64,000 nucleotides of DNA. Origin: Xylanimonas ulmi. GTDB taxonomy: Bacteria; Actinomycetota; Actinomycetes; Actinomycetales; Cellulomonadaceae. The translations under genes were made by a program, and so were the position numbers. How positions within the stretch are numbered: the stretch's first letter is position 1; each line of letters starts with the position of its first letter. Location: contig NZ_SGWX01000001.1 of NCBI RefSeq assembly GCF_004216535.1, forward strand, positions 1,426,001 through 1,490,000. Reading direction: 5' to 3'. Positions 22,542 to 31,203 of this stretch are shown here, in pieces. Below the pieces are notes generated by a model. It did not search any database. It saw nothing but the letters and a program-made list of their open reading frames with translations, and was not told the origin of the DNA.

Positions 22542-23810
22542 TCAGTCCGTCTTGGCCGCGGGATAGTGCTGGGCGTACTTGCGGCGGTAGTTCTGCGTGA
22601 TCGCCTCGACCACCACACGCCGCAGCGGGCGCGCGTCGGCGTCGTACTTGAGCGGGTTGGCCAGCCCCCCGCGCCGCACGACGCGCTCGAGACGCGCGCG
22701 CAGGTCAGGGTCGAGGATGTACCGCTTGAGCAGCCCGAACGGCACCACCGTGTACAGCACCTCGTCCACAGCACGTCGCGGCTGCGCCCGGTGGCCCAGC
22801 ACGACGTCCTCGACGAGCGCCTCGGCGACGTTCGCCCCCGCGGCCGTCACGTAGTGGTTGTTGCGGCCGATGCGCGGGTTGACCTCGAAGAACACGTGAC
22901 GCCCGTCGCGGCGGTCGCGCTTGAAGTCGAAGTTGGCGAACCCGACGTAGCCGACGTCGTCGAGGAACCGCCGGGCGGCGTCCATGGCGTCGTCATACGG
23001 CTCGACAAGGATCGCCGCCGGGATGCCGAGCGTGCCGGGCGTGTGCTCCTCGAGCAGCACGCGGCCGGTGGCCAGCAGCGTCACCTCGCCGTGGCTGTCG
23101 CGGTAGGCGGTCAGCGAGCGCTGCTGCGTCTCGTCCCCCGGGATGTACTCCTGGACCAGGAGCGTGCCGGGGTACCGGGCGTCCGCGAGGTGGCCGAGCA
23201 GCGCGACCAGGTCGGCGCGCGCGTCGAGCGTGTGCACCTTCTGCTTGCCGGGGAACGAGACGGCGAACCACTGCGAGGAGTCCGACGGCTTGGCGATGAC
23301 CGGGTAGGTCAGCGCGTCGACCGCGTCGGCGGCCGCGGCGAGCGCGTCGGGACCTTGCGCGGTGAGCCGCGCGATGTCGACCGGAACGGTGCGCGGCGTC
23401 GGGATGCCCAGGCGCTCGCACACCTGCGCGAAGCCCTCCTTGGTCGCCACGCGTGCGAGCACGTCCTTGCTCGGGTACTGGACGAGGTACCCCGCCGCCT
23501 CGATCCGGGCCCGGTGCTCGACGATCGTGTGCACGTGCCAGTCCGAGTTGGTCAGGAGCACCAGGGTGCGCCCCGCCAGGCGCCGCGCCTGGTCCTCCAG
23601 CGCGGCCAGCAGCGTCTCGACGTCGCCCAAGCCCGGCACCACCACGTTCTCGACGAACGAGGAGCGTTGCAGTGCGCGGGTCGCGACGGTGGACAGGACG
23701 ACAGCGGGCGCGCCGTACCGCTCGTGGAACGCGCGGCACAGCGCGTACATCCCGATGTCGCCGCCGATGCCGACGACCGTCAGATCGCGTGTGGGGTCGG
23801 CCATCCTCAT
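22542..23810 (-). CDS. ATP-grasp carboxylate-amine ligase, possible peptidoglycan D-Asp/D-Glu ligase
   Basis: 422 residues. An N-terminal Rossmann-like segment (LTVVGIGGDIGMYALCRAF) is followed by an ATP-grasp domain: YPVIAKPSDSSQWF for ATP, LLVQEYIPGDETQQ, and metal-binding FFEVNPRIGRNNHYV. This layout resembles carbamoyl-phosphate-synthase-like ATP-grasp ligases, including the enterococcal D-aspartate ligase that attaches a D-amino acid to the stem lysine. Cellulomonadaceae have ornithine-D-Glu or ornithine-D-Asp bridges, and the FemAB-like gene follows directly, so a bridge-forming ligase is a reasonable inference. The start overlaps the gnd stop (ATGA). Confidence 0.75.
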   Translation of the reverse strand: MRMADPTRDLTVVGIGGDIGMYALCRAFHERYGAPAVVLSTVATRALQRSSFVENVVVPGLGDVETLLAALEDQARRLAGRTLVLLTNSDWHVHTIVEHRARIEAAGYLVQYPSKDVLARVATKEGFAQVCERLGIPTPRTVPVDIARLTAQGPDALAAAADAVDALTYPVIAKPSDSSQWFAVSFPGKQKVHTLDARADLVALLGHLADARYPGTLLVQEYIPGDETQQRSLTAYRDSHGEVTLLATGRVLLEEHTPGTLGIPAAILVEPYDDAMDAARRFLDDVGYVGFANFDFKRDRRDGRHVFFEVNPRIGRNNHYVTAAGANVAEALVEDVVLGHRAQPRRAVDEVLYTVVPFGLLKRYILDPDLRARLERVVRRGGLANPLKYDADARPLRRVVVEAITQNYRRKYAQHYPAAKTD

Positions 23811-25270
23811 GCGTTCGACTCGGTGCGGTCGCCGGACCAGTCGGTGTGGTAGGCGCCGTCTTTGTCGGTGCGGTGGTAGGTGTGGGCGCCGAAGTAGTCG
23901 CGTTGGGCTTGGATGAGCGCGGCGGGTAGGCGCGGTGCGCGCACGGCGTCGTAGTAGGCCAGGGCGGAGGAGAACGCGGGGGTGGGCACGCCGTGGGTGG
24001 CGGCGGCGGCGACCACGCGCCGCCAGGCGGCCAGGCCCGAGGCGACGGCGTCGGTGAAGTAGGGGTCGGCCAGCAGCAGCGGCAGGTCCGTGTCGCGCTC
24101 ATAGGCCTGGGTGATGCGGTCCAGGAACCGGGCGCGGATGATGCACCCGCCGCGCCAGATGCGGGCCATCGCGCCGCGGTCGATGCCCCACCCGTGCTCG
24201 GCCGAGGCCGCGGCGATCTGGTCGAAGCCCTGGGAGTAGGCCACGACCTTCGAGGCGTACAGGGCCTGGCGCACGTCCTCGACGAACGCGTCGCGGTCGG
24301 CGACCTGCCATGCGGGGGCGTGGGCGGGCAGCGCGGCGCGCGCGGCCTGGCGCCCGGCCGTCGCGCCCGACAGGGCGCGGGCGAACGTGGCCTCGGCGAT
24401 CGCGGTGATCGGCACCCCCAGGTCCAGGCCGCTGTGCACCGTCCAACGCCCGGTGCCCTTCTGCTCGGCCTGGTCGGCCACCACGTCGACGAACGCGGCC
24501 CCGGTCTCGGCGTCCACATGCGAGAGCACGTCGGCGGTGATCTCGATCAGGAACGACTCCAGGTCCCCGGTGTTCCACCGGGCGAAGACCTCCCCGATCT
24601 CGCCCGCGGAGGCGCCCAACCCCTGACGCAGCAGGTCATACGCCTCACCGATCAGCTGCATGTCGGCGTACTCGATGCCGTTGTGCACCATCTTGACGAA
24701 GTGCCCCGCCCCGTCCGGGCCCACATACGCGCAACACGGGACCCCGTCGACCTTCGCGGCGATGTCCTCCAAGATCGGGCCCAACACCTCATACGCCTCA
24801 CATGTCCCACCGGGCATGATCGACGGGCCGTGCAACGCGCCCTCCTCACCGCCCGAGACCCCCGCCCCCACAAACCGCAGACCCAGCTCCCGCAGCGCCG
24901 CCTCCCGACGCACCGTGTCCGGGTAGTGGGCGTTGCCCGCGTCGACCACGATGTCGCCCTCCTCCAACAACGGCGTCAGCTCATCGATCACCGCGTCCGT
25001 GGGCGCCCCGGCCTTGACCATCACCACGACCTTGCGCGGACGCTCCAACGACGCCACAAACTGCGCCAACGACTCACACGGCACGAACACCCCCTCATCG
25101 CCCGCCTGCGCGACCAACGACCGCGTCCTGGCCACACTGCGGTTATGCACCGCCACCGTGTACCCATGCCGCGCCAAATTCCGCGCCAAATTCCGACCCA
25201 TCACCGCAAGACCGGTCACACCGATCTGCGCTGTGCCGGCCTGGGCGCCAAGCCCGGTGGACTGCGTCAT
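23807..25270 (-). CDS. gnd: 6-phosphogluconate dehydrogenase, decarboxylating
   Basis: 487 residues, the size of the long-form enzyme. NADP-binding GVTGLAVMGRNLARNLA near the start, VVDAGNAHYPDT, GAGVSGGEEGALHGPSIMPG in the substrate site, catalytic Lys in GHFVKMVHNGIEYADMQ, and RWTVHSGLDLGVPITAIAEA in the C-terminal helical domain. It converts 6-phosphogluconate to ribulose 5-phosphate with NADPH in the pentose phosphate pathway. It is first in an operon with an ATP-grasp ligase and a FemAB-like transferase, an unusual pairing. No other pentose phosphate gene is nearby. The upstream region 25271-25456 holds the promoter but no gene. Confidence 0.93.
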   Translation of the reverse strand: MTQSTGLGAQAGTAQIGVTGLAVMGRNLARNLARHGYTVAVHNRSVARTRSLVAQAGDEGVFVPCESLAQFVASLERPRKVVVMVKAGAPTDAVIDELTPLLEEGDIVVDAGNAHYPDTVRREAALRELGLRFVGAGVSGGEEGALHGPSIMPGGTCEAYEVLGPILEDIAAKVDGVPCCAYVGPDGAGHFVKMVHNGIEYADMQLIGEAYDLLRQGLGASAGEIGEVFARWNTGDLESFLIEITADVLSHVDAETGAAFVDVVADQAEQKGTGRWTVHSGLDLGVPITAIAEATFARALSGATAGRQAARAALPAHAPAWQVADRDAFVEDVRQALYASKVVAYSQGFDQIAAASAEHGWGIDRGAMARIWRGGCIIRARFLDRITQAYERDTDLPLLLADPYFTDAVASGLAAWRRVVAAAATHGVPTPAFSSALAYYDAVRAPRLPAALIQAQRDYFGAHTYHRTDKDGAYHTDWSGDRTESNA

Positions 25271-25456
25271 CGTGTCTCGCTCCTCGTGCGTCGTTGTGCG
25301 TCCCGCGCTGCGCCCTCGTCGGGGCGCGCGCAACCGGAGCAAGCCTAGTCGGGCGGCCGCAGCGGGCTGGGACGCAGGTCACGATCCGGGATCGACCAGG
25401 CGGCGCGTGCGGCGAGGCTGTCCCTCACGCGCCCCCACTCGGCCTACCGTGGGCAC

Positions 25457-26035
25457 GTGACGCCCGATCAACGGGAGATTCCCTCCCGGTTCGCCGCCGC
25501 GCTGACGTCGCTGCGCCGACCTCGGCTGCGCCCCGAGGTGACCTTGCACGAGGTGCCCGGTCCCGGACGGATCGCGCCGTGGAGCGCGGCGCTCGAGGCC
25601 GAGGTCTCGGTCGGGGGCCTGGAGCTCGCCACCGGACGGTTCGTCGTCCTGCACGATCCTGCCGGGCAGGAGACCTGGCGCGGCGACTTCCGCGTCGTCA
25701 CGTTGGTCCGGGCCTCGCTCGAGCCCGAGATGGTGGACGACCCGATGCTCGCCGAGGTCGCCTGGAGCTGGGTCACCGAGACCGTCGAACAGGCGGGCGT
25801 CGACGTGGTCGCGTTGGGCGGCACCGTCACGCGTGTGCTGTCGAACAGCTTCGGCGCGCTCGACGGCACGCCTGACGCCGTCGACCTCGAACTGCGCGCC
25901 TCCTGGACGCCGACCGACACGGCGCTCGGCACGCACCTGCACATGTGGGCCGACCTCATGGCCACTGCCGGGGGCCTTCCGCCCCTGCCGGAGGGCGTCA
26001 CTGCGCTGGGACCGCGCAGGTCCGGATTACGGTAG
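25457..26035 (+). CDS. DUF3000 family protein
   Basis: 192 residues from a GTG. It contains the DUF3000 features APWSAALEAEV, GRFVVLHDPAGQETWRGDFRVV, and a C-terminal SWTPTDTALGTHLHMWADLMATAGGLPPLP. Function is unknown. In M. tuberculosis the homologue (Rv2680, from memory) sits directly before an RNase D-like gene and near dxs1; here it is followed after 4 bases by rnd, with dxs about 8 kb further on, so the neighbourhood is partly conserved. Confidence 0.85.
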   Translation: MTPDQREIPSRFAAALTSLRRPRLRPEVTLHEVPGPGRIAPWSAALEAEVSVGGLELATGRFVVLHDPAGQETWRGDFRVVTLVRASLEPEMVDDPMLAEVAWSWVTETVEQAGVDVVALGGTVTRVLSNSFGALDGTPDAVDLELRASWTPTDTALGTHLHMWADLMATAGGLPPLPEGVTALGPRRSGLR

Positions 26036-26039
26036 GTGC

Positions 26040-27278
26040 GTGACACAGCCGCCTGAGCAGACCGCAGTCCCCGCCAGGCCGATCGTCCCGCTCACCGAGC
26101 CGGCCGACGGCGTCGGTGACGTCGTCGACACCGCGGCGGGCCTCGCCAGGGTCGTCGCGGCGTTCGCCGAGGGGTCGGGCCCGGTCGCCGCCGACGCCGA
26201 GCGCGCGTCGGGATACCGGTACGGGCAGTCGACCTTCCTCGTGCAACTGCGCCGCGCCGGCGCGGGGACCGCACTGCTCGACCCGGTCGCCCTGCCGGAC
26301 CTGTCGGTGATCGCCGAGGCGGTCGACGGGACCGAGTGGGTGCTGCACGCGGCGTCGCAGGATCTTCCCGGGCTCGGCGAGCACGGGCTGCGCCCCGCGC
26401 GCGTCTTCGACACCGAGCTCGCCGCGCGCCTGCTCGGCATGGAGCGGGTCGGGTTGGCCGCCGTCGTCGCCGAGTTGCTCGGGTGGGGCCTGGCCAAGGA
26501 GCACTCGGCCGTCGACTGGTCCACGCGCCCGCTCCCGATGGACTGGCTGCGCTACGCAGCGCTCGACGTCGAGGTGCTCGTCGAGTTGCGCGACGCGCTC
26601 GCCGCACGCCTGGACGAGGCCGGCAAGGCGGAGTGGGCCGCGCAGGAGTTCGAGGCGGTGCGCACCGCTGCCCCGCCCGCGCCGCGCCCGGACCCCTGGC
26701 GGCGCGTGTCGGGCACGCACACGCTGCGCGACCGACGCAAGCTGGCGATCGTCCGCTCCCTGTGGCTCGCGCGCGACGCCTCGGCGCGCGTGCGAGACAT
26801 CGCTCCGGGCCGCGTGCTGCCCGATCGCGCGATCGTGGCCGCGGCGCAGGCGATGCCGCGCACCGCGGGCCAGCTCGTCCAGATCGGCGAGTTCGCGGGC
26901 AAGGGCCAGCGTCGGCGCGCGGCCACGTGGCAGCGCGCCATCGACCAGGCGATGGCGCTGGCCGAGTCGGAGCTGCCCAGCCAGCGGGGCCCGAGCAGCG
27001 ACGGCCCCCCGCAAGCGCGCCTGTGGCCCGAGCGCAACCCCGAGGCGACGCGGCGGCTGGCCGCCGCGCGCGACCTGGTCGCCCGCCTCTCGAACGAGTT
27101 GAGCGTGCCGGTCGAGAACCTGCTTCAGCCCGACGCGTTGCGCCGTCTGTGCTGGGCGCCGCCGCGCCCGGCGACGGGAGACTCGGTCGCCGACTTCCTG
27201 CGCGGCCGCGGCGCGCGCGAATGGCAGATCGGCCTGCTCGCGGACCGGTTGGCCCAGGCCTTCGCCGAGAACGGCTGA
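26040..27278 (+). CDS. rnd: Ribonuclease D-like 3'-5' exonuclease with HRDC domain
   Basis: 412 residues from GTG 26040. The DEDD exonuclease domain shows GPVAADAERASGYRYGQ (first acidic pair), WVLHAASQDLPGL, DTELAARLLG, and DWLRYAALDVEVL (Tyr/Asp of motif III), followed by an HRDC domain around RSLWLARDASARVRD. RNase D trims tRNA 3' ends in E. coli. It is cotranscribed with DUF3000 upstream and followed by a clear terminator. Confidence 0.9.
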   Translation: MTQPPEQTAVPARPIVPLTEPADGVGDVVDTAAGLARVVAAFAEGSGPVAADAERASGYRYGQSTFLVQLRRAGAGTALLDPVALPDLSVIAEAVDGTEWVLHAASQDLPGLGEHGLRPARVFDTELAARLLGMERVGLAAVVAELLGWGLAKEHSAVDWSTRPLPMDWLRYAALDVEVLVELRDALAARLDEAGKAEWAAQEFEAVRTAAPPAPRPDPWRRVSGTHTLRDRRKLAIVRSLWLARDASARVRDIAPGRVLPDRAIVAAAQAMPRTAGQLVQIGEFAGKGQRRRAATWQRAIDQAMALAESELPSQRGPSSDGPPQARLWPERNPEATRRLAAARDLVARLSNELSVPVENLLQPDALRRLCWAPPRPATGDSVADFLRGRGAREWQIGLLADRLAQAFAENG

Positions 27279-27291
27279 GCCGGCGCCGCAC

Positions 27292-27324
27292 AGCCCCCAC
27301 TGAGACTGCGTCTCAATGGGGGCT
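27292..27324 (+). terminator. Terminator after rnd
   Basis: AGCCCCCACTGAGAC (27292-27306) and GTCTCAATGGGGGCT (27310-27324) pair at 14 of 15 positions around a TGC loop, 13 bases after the rnd stop. The sequence after it (AGGTATTTCC) is only mildly T-rich. Confidence 0.75.
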
Positions 27325-27449
27325 AGGTATTTCCTCATACTCGCGGTAGCGTGCACTCACGTGTCCCGGGTCACACCACGACGTCCCGGGTCGCCGCGGC
27401 GTCGCTGAGGACGCCGTCGTCCCGACCATCCCTCGCAGATGGAGCTGAC

Positions 27450-28694
27450 ATGACCACCACCGCCCGGCGTCCGCTGCTTCGCGACGTCGTCTTCGTCGAC
27501 GGCGTGCGCACGCCGTTCGGCAAGGCCCGCCCCGACGGCCTCTACGCCGAGACCCGCGCCGACGACCTCATCGTCAAGGCCGTGCGCGAACTGCTGCGCC
27601 GCCACCCCGAACTGCCCGCCGACCGCGTCGACGAGGTCGCGATCGCCGCCACCACCCAACAGGGCGATCAGGGCATCACACTCGGCCGCACCGTCGCCGT
27701 CCTGGCGGGACTGCCGCGCTCCGTGCCCGGCTACGCCATCGACCGCATGTGCGCGGGCGGCATGACCGCCGTCACGACCACCGCCGCCGGCATCGCCGCG
27801 GGCCAACAGGACGTCGTGATCGCGGGCGGCGTCGAGCACATGGGCCACCACCCCATGGGCTTCGACGCCGACCCCAACCCGCGCTTCGTCGCCGAGCGCC
27901 TCGTCGACGCCGAGGCGCTCAACATGGGCGTCACGGCCGAGAACATCCACGACCGCATGCCACACCTGACCAAGGAGCGCGCCGACGCCTACGCGGTGGC
28001 GAGCCAGGCCAAGTACGCCAAGGCGCTGGCCAACGGCGACGTCGGCCCGGAGATCGTGCCCGTGGCGACACGCTCGGCCACGCTCGGCTGGGGCCTCGCG
28101 ACCGCCGACGAGCTACCGCGCCCCGGCACCACCCTCGACGCCATCCGTGACCTGAAGACGCCATTCCGTCCCGGCGGACGGGTCACCGCGGGCAACGCCT
28201 CCCCGCTGACCGACGGCGCGACGGCGTCGCTGCTCGCCGCGGGCGACGTCGCCGACGAGCTCGGGCTGCCCGCGCGCATGCGCCTGGTCTCCTCCGCGTT
28301 CGCGGGGGTCGACCCCGCTGTGATGGGTCTGGGCCCGATCCCGTCGACCGAGCGGGCGCTGGCCCGCGCCGGCCTGACCATCGACGACATCGGCCTGTTC
28401 GAGATCAACGAGGCGTTCGCCGTCCAGGTGCTCGCCTTCCTCGACCACTTCGGCCTCGCCGACGACGACGAGCGCGTCAACCCCTACGGCGGCGCGATCG
28501 CCGTCGGCCATCCGCTCGCGTCGTCGGGCGTGCGGCTGATGACGCAGCTCGCGCGGCAGTTCGAGCAGAGCCCGCACGTGCGCTACGGCCTGACCACCAT
28601 GTGCGTGGGACTGGGCCAAGGCGGCACCGTCATCTGGGAGAACCCGCACCACGCCGACTACAGCGGCCACACGATCACGCCTGAGGAGGCCTGA
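27450..28694 (+). CDS. fadA: Acetyl-CoA acyltransferase (thiolase)
   Basis: 414 residues from ATG 27450 with GGAG before it. Thiolase signatures are complete: the acyl-accepting Cys in DRMCAGGMTAV, VIAGGVEHMGHHPMG, INEAFAVQ, YGGAIAVGHPLASSG with the active-site His, and the proton-donor Cys in TTMCVGLGQGG. It cleaves 3-ketoacyl-CoA with CoA in beta-oxidation. It precedes the FadB-type gene with a 2-base gap, forming a fadAB pair in the order thiolase first. Confidence 0.92.
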   Translation: MTTTARRPLLRDVVFVDGVRTPFGKARPDGLYAETRADDLIVKAVRELLRRHPELPADRVDEVAIAATTQQGDQGITLGRTVAVLAGLPRSVPGYAIDRMCAGGMTAVTTTAAGIAAGQQDVVIAGGVEHMGHHPMGFDADPNPRFVAERLVDAEALNMGVTAENIHDRMPHLTKERADAYAVASQAKYAKALANGDVGPEIVPVATRSATLGWGLATADELPRPGTTLDAIRDLKTPFRPGGRVTAGNASPLTDGATASLLAAGDVADELGLPARMRLVSSAFAGVDPAVMGLGPIPSTERALARAGLTIDDIGLFEINEAFAVQVLAFLDHFGLADDDERVNPYGGAIAVGHPLASSGVRLMTQLARQFEQSPHVRYGLTTMCVGLGQGGTVIWENPHHADYSGHTITPEEA

Positions 28695-28696
28695 CG

Positions 28697-30835
28697 ATGT
28701 CGGACACCACCATCCCGGTGCGCGCCGAGCGCGTCACCCACGCGCTCGTGCGCGACGTCACCCTGCCCGGCGGCGCGGGCACGCTCGCGCTTGTCACGCT
28801 CGACAACGGCCTCGACCACACCAAGCCGAGCACGCTCGGGCCGCTCGCCATGGCCGAACTCGCCGAGCGCCTCGGCGAGCTGCGCGAACGGGCCGCGAGC
28901 GGCGAGATCGCCGCCATCGCCGTGACCGGCAAGCCGTACTTCCTCGCCGCCGGCGCCGACCTGCTCGGCATCGGCGCGGTCACCACGCGCGAGCAGGCGC
29001 TCGAGCTGGGCCGCATCGGCCACGCCGCCTACGAGCTGCTGCACGACGCCGGGGTCCCGACGTTCGCGTTCGTCAACGGCCTCGCCCTGGGCGGCGGCCT
29101 TGAGGTCGCGCTCAACTGTGACTACCGCACGGTCGCCTCCCAGGCGCCCGCGCTCGGACTGCCGGAGACCGGGCTCGGCCTCGTGCCCGGCTGGGGTGGC
29201 GCCTACCTGGTGCCGCGCCTGGTCGGCGTGGAGCGGGCCGTCGAGGTCATCCTCACGCGTCCAGCGCAGAACAAGCCGTTCAAGCCCGCCGAGGCGCTCG
29301 CCATCGGGCTCGTCGACGTCCAGTTCGACGCCGCCGACTTCCTCGAGCAGTCGATCGCGTGGGCCGCGCGCGTCGTGCGCGGCGAGGTCATCGTCGAGCG
29401 TCGGCCCCTGGACCCGCAGCCGGTGTGGGACGCCGTCGTCGCGGGCGCGCGAGCCCACCTCGACGCCGTCGTGCAGGGGTCGCGAGCGGCGCCCTACCGT
29501 GCGCTCGACCTCATCGCCGCGGCCCGCACGGCCACCCGCCAGGAGGCGTTCGCCGCCGAGGACCAGGCGCTGGCTGACCTGGTGATGAGCGACGAGATGC
29601 GCGCGAGCGTCTACGCGTTCTCGCTCGTCTCGGGCGGCAAGCGGCCGGCCGGCGCCCCGGACAAGGCGCTGGCCCGGCCTGTGACCCGGGTCGGCATCGT
29701 GGGCGCCGGCCTCATGGCCGCCCAGATCGCGCTCCTGGTCTCCCAACGCCTCGGCGTGCCCGTCGTCATGCGCGACCTGGACGCCGAGCGCGTCGCCAAG
29801 GGCCTCGGGTTCGTGCGCTCGACGGTCGACAAGCTCGTCGCGCGCGGGCGCATGGGCGCGGACGCCGCCGCGCGCGTCATCGCCTCGGTGCACGGGACGA
29901 CCGACCTGCGGCAGTTCGCGGACTGCGACGTCGTCATCGAGGCGGTGACCGAGATCCTGTCGCTCAAGAAGCGCGTGTTCGCCGAGCTTGAGGACGTGGT
30001 CTCCCCCGAGACGGTCCTCGCGACCAACACCTCGGCGTTGTCGGTGACCGAGATGGCCGCCGACCTGCGCCACCCCGAGCGCGTCGTGGGGGTGCACTTC
30101 TTCAACCCGGTCGCCCAGATGCCGCTGGTCGAGGTGGTTCAGGCCGAGCGCACCTCGCCCGAGGCGCTGGCGACGGCCTTCGCCATCACGGCCGCGCTGC
30201 GCAAGACGGCGGTGCTGGTCAAGGACCGGCCAGGGTTCGTCGTCAACCGCCTGCTGGTGCTCGTCATGGGCAAGGTCGTCGAGGCGATCGAGAACGGCAC
30301 CGCGGTCGAGGTCGCCGACACCGCGCTCGCCCCGCTCGGGCTCCCGATGCCGACGTTCGAGCTCTTCGACCTGGTCGGCCCCGCCGTCGGACTGCACGTG
30401 CTGACCTCGCTGCGCGAGGACCTGGGCGAGCGGTTCCCGGTCTCCCCCGGCCTGGAGAAGCTCGTCGCCGAGGGCACGCGCGTCGTGCTCGACGCCCCGC
30501 GACCCGGCCTGCACAAGCCCGTCGACCCCGCGATCCAGGCGACGTTCGGGCCGGCGCTGGAGCCCGGGGCGACCGGGCGCGCGGGGACCGCGGTGCTCGA
30601 CGCCGGCGGCGTGCTCGACTCGGTCCTGACGGCGCTGAGTGTCGAGGTCGGCCACATGCTCGACGAGGGTGTGGTGGCCGGGCCACCGCAGATCGACCTG
30701 TGCATGATCCTCGGCGCGGGGTGGGGCTTCCACACGGGCGGCATCACGCCGTACCTCGACCGCACGGGCTACAGCGAGCGGGTGCTCGGGCGGCGGCTGC
30801 TGCCCGCCGGCGTGGCAAGCGTCCCGCAGCCCTGA
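28697..30835 (+). CDS. fadB: Bifunctional enoyl-CoA hydratase / 3-hydroxyacyl-CoA dehydrogenase
   Basis: 712 residues. N-terminal crotonase domain with AIAVTGKPYFLAAGADL, NGLALGGGLEVALNCDYR (oxyanion hole) and GLPETGLGLVPGWGGAYL (catalytic Glu). NAD-binding domain with VGIVGAGLMAAQIAL, then VVGVHFFNPVAQMPLVEVV and the C-terminal 3HCDH domains (VVNRLLVLVMGKVVEAIENG). It performs hydration and oxidation of enoyl-CoA in fatty-acid degradation and works with the thiolase encoded 2 bases upstream. Confidence 0.92.
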   Translation: MSDTTIPVRAERVTHALVRDVTLPGGAGTLALVTLDNGLDHTKPSTLGPLAMAELAERLGELRERAASGEIAAIAVTGKPYFLAAGADLLGIGAVTTREQALELGRIGHAAYELLHDAGVPTFAFVNGLALGGGLEVALNCDYRTVASQAPALGLPETGLGLVPGWGGAYLVPRLVGVERAVEVILTRPAQNKPFKPAEALAIGLVDVQFDAADFLEQSIAWAARVVRGEVIVERRPLDPQPVWDAVVAGARAHLDAVVQGSRAAPYRALDLIAAARTATRQEAFAAEDQALADLVMSDEMRASVYAFSLVSGGKRPAGAPDKALARPVTRVGIVGAGLMAAQIALLVSQRLGVPVVMRDLDAERVAKGLGFVRSTVDKLVARGRMGADAAARVIASVHGTTDLRQFADCDVVIEAVTEILSLKKRVFAELEDVVSPETVLATNTSALSVTEMAADLRHPERVVGVHFFNPVAQMPLVEVVQAERTSPEALATAFAITAALRKTAVLVKDRPGFVVNRLLVLVMGKVVEAIENGTAVEVADTALAPLGLPMPTFELFDLVGPAVGLHVLTSLREDLGERFPVSPGLEKLVAEGTRVVLDAPRPGLHKPVDPAIQATFGPALEPGATGRAGTAVLDAGGVLDSVLTALSVEVGHMLDEGVVAGPPQIDLCMILGAGWGFHTGGITPYLDRTGYSERVLGRRLLPAGVASVPQP

Positions 30836-30848
30836 CCCCCGACCCCCT

Positions 30849-30879
30849 CCCGGTGGTTGAGCCTGTCGAAACCACCGGG
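30849..30879. repeat. Inverted repeat (REP-like), copy 2
   Basis: CCCGGTGGTT (30849-30858) and AACCACCGGG (30870-30879) are perfectly complementary. The loop together with the arms gives GGTTGAGCCTGTCGAAACC, the same unit as the left arm at 17069-17091. It lies 13 bases after fadB and may serve as its terminator. Confidence 0.72.
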
Positions 30880-30954
30880 CGGGCGCCAGGAGTTCAGCCG
30901 GGCTCACCGCGGTCACGGATGGCGCCCCGGGCAAGCACAGGACAGACTTCGACG

Positions 30955-31164
30955 ATGGCGACGTTGCCCTGGCTGGCCCACCTCTCCCGCCGCGAGCTCG
31001 AACTGCTCGTCACCGAGCTGGCTCGCGACCTCGCGGAGCGCCCGCGGTCGATCCAGCGTTTTCGCGCCGAGGCCGACCTGGGCTGCTGGCGGGCGGTCGC
31101 CGAGGCGTACGGCAGCGTCGGCGAGCACGGCACGCATGACGACGGCGCGGCCGACGACTCCTAG
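30955..31164 (+). CDS. Small hypothetical protein (69 residues)
   Basis: Starts MATLPWLAHLSRRELELLVT and continues as charged helices (ELARDLAERPRSIQRFRAEA, CWRAVAEAYGSVGEHG), ending acidic. The composition fits a real small protein. No family recognised. It lies after the fadB repeat, convergent with pflA. There is no strong ribosome-binding site. Confidence 0.5.
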   Translation: MATLPWLAHLSRRELELLVTELARDLAERPRSIQRFRAEADLGCWRAVAEAYGSVGEHGTHDDGAADDS

Positions 31165-31203
31165 AGTCGCCGGCCGCGCCGGTGGAAACGAGGCGGAGGA
31201 GCC

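Noticed and set aside
28658-30934. 758-codon minus-strand open frame
   Set aside because: Antisense of fadA end and fadB. Composition is His/Arg/Glu-rich with no domain; caused by strong GC bias at third positions.
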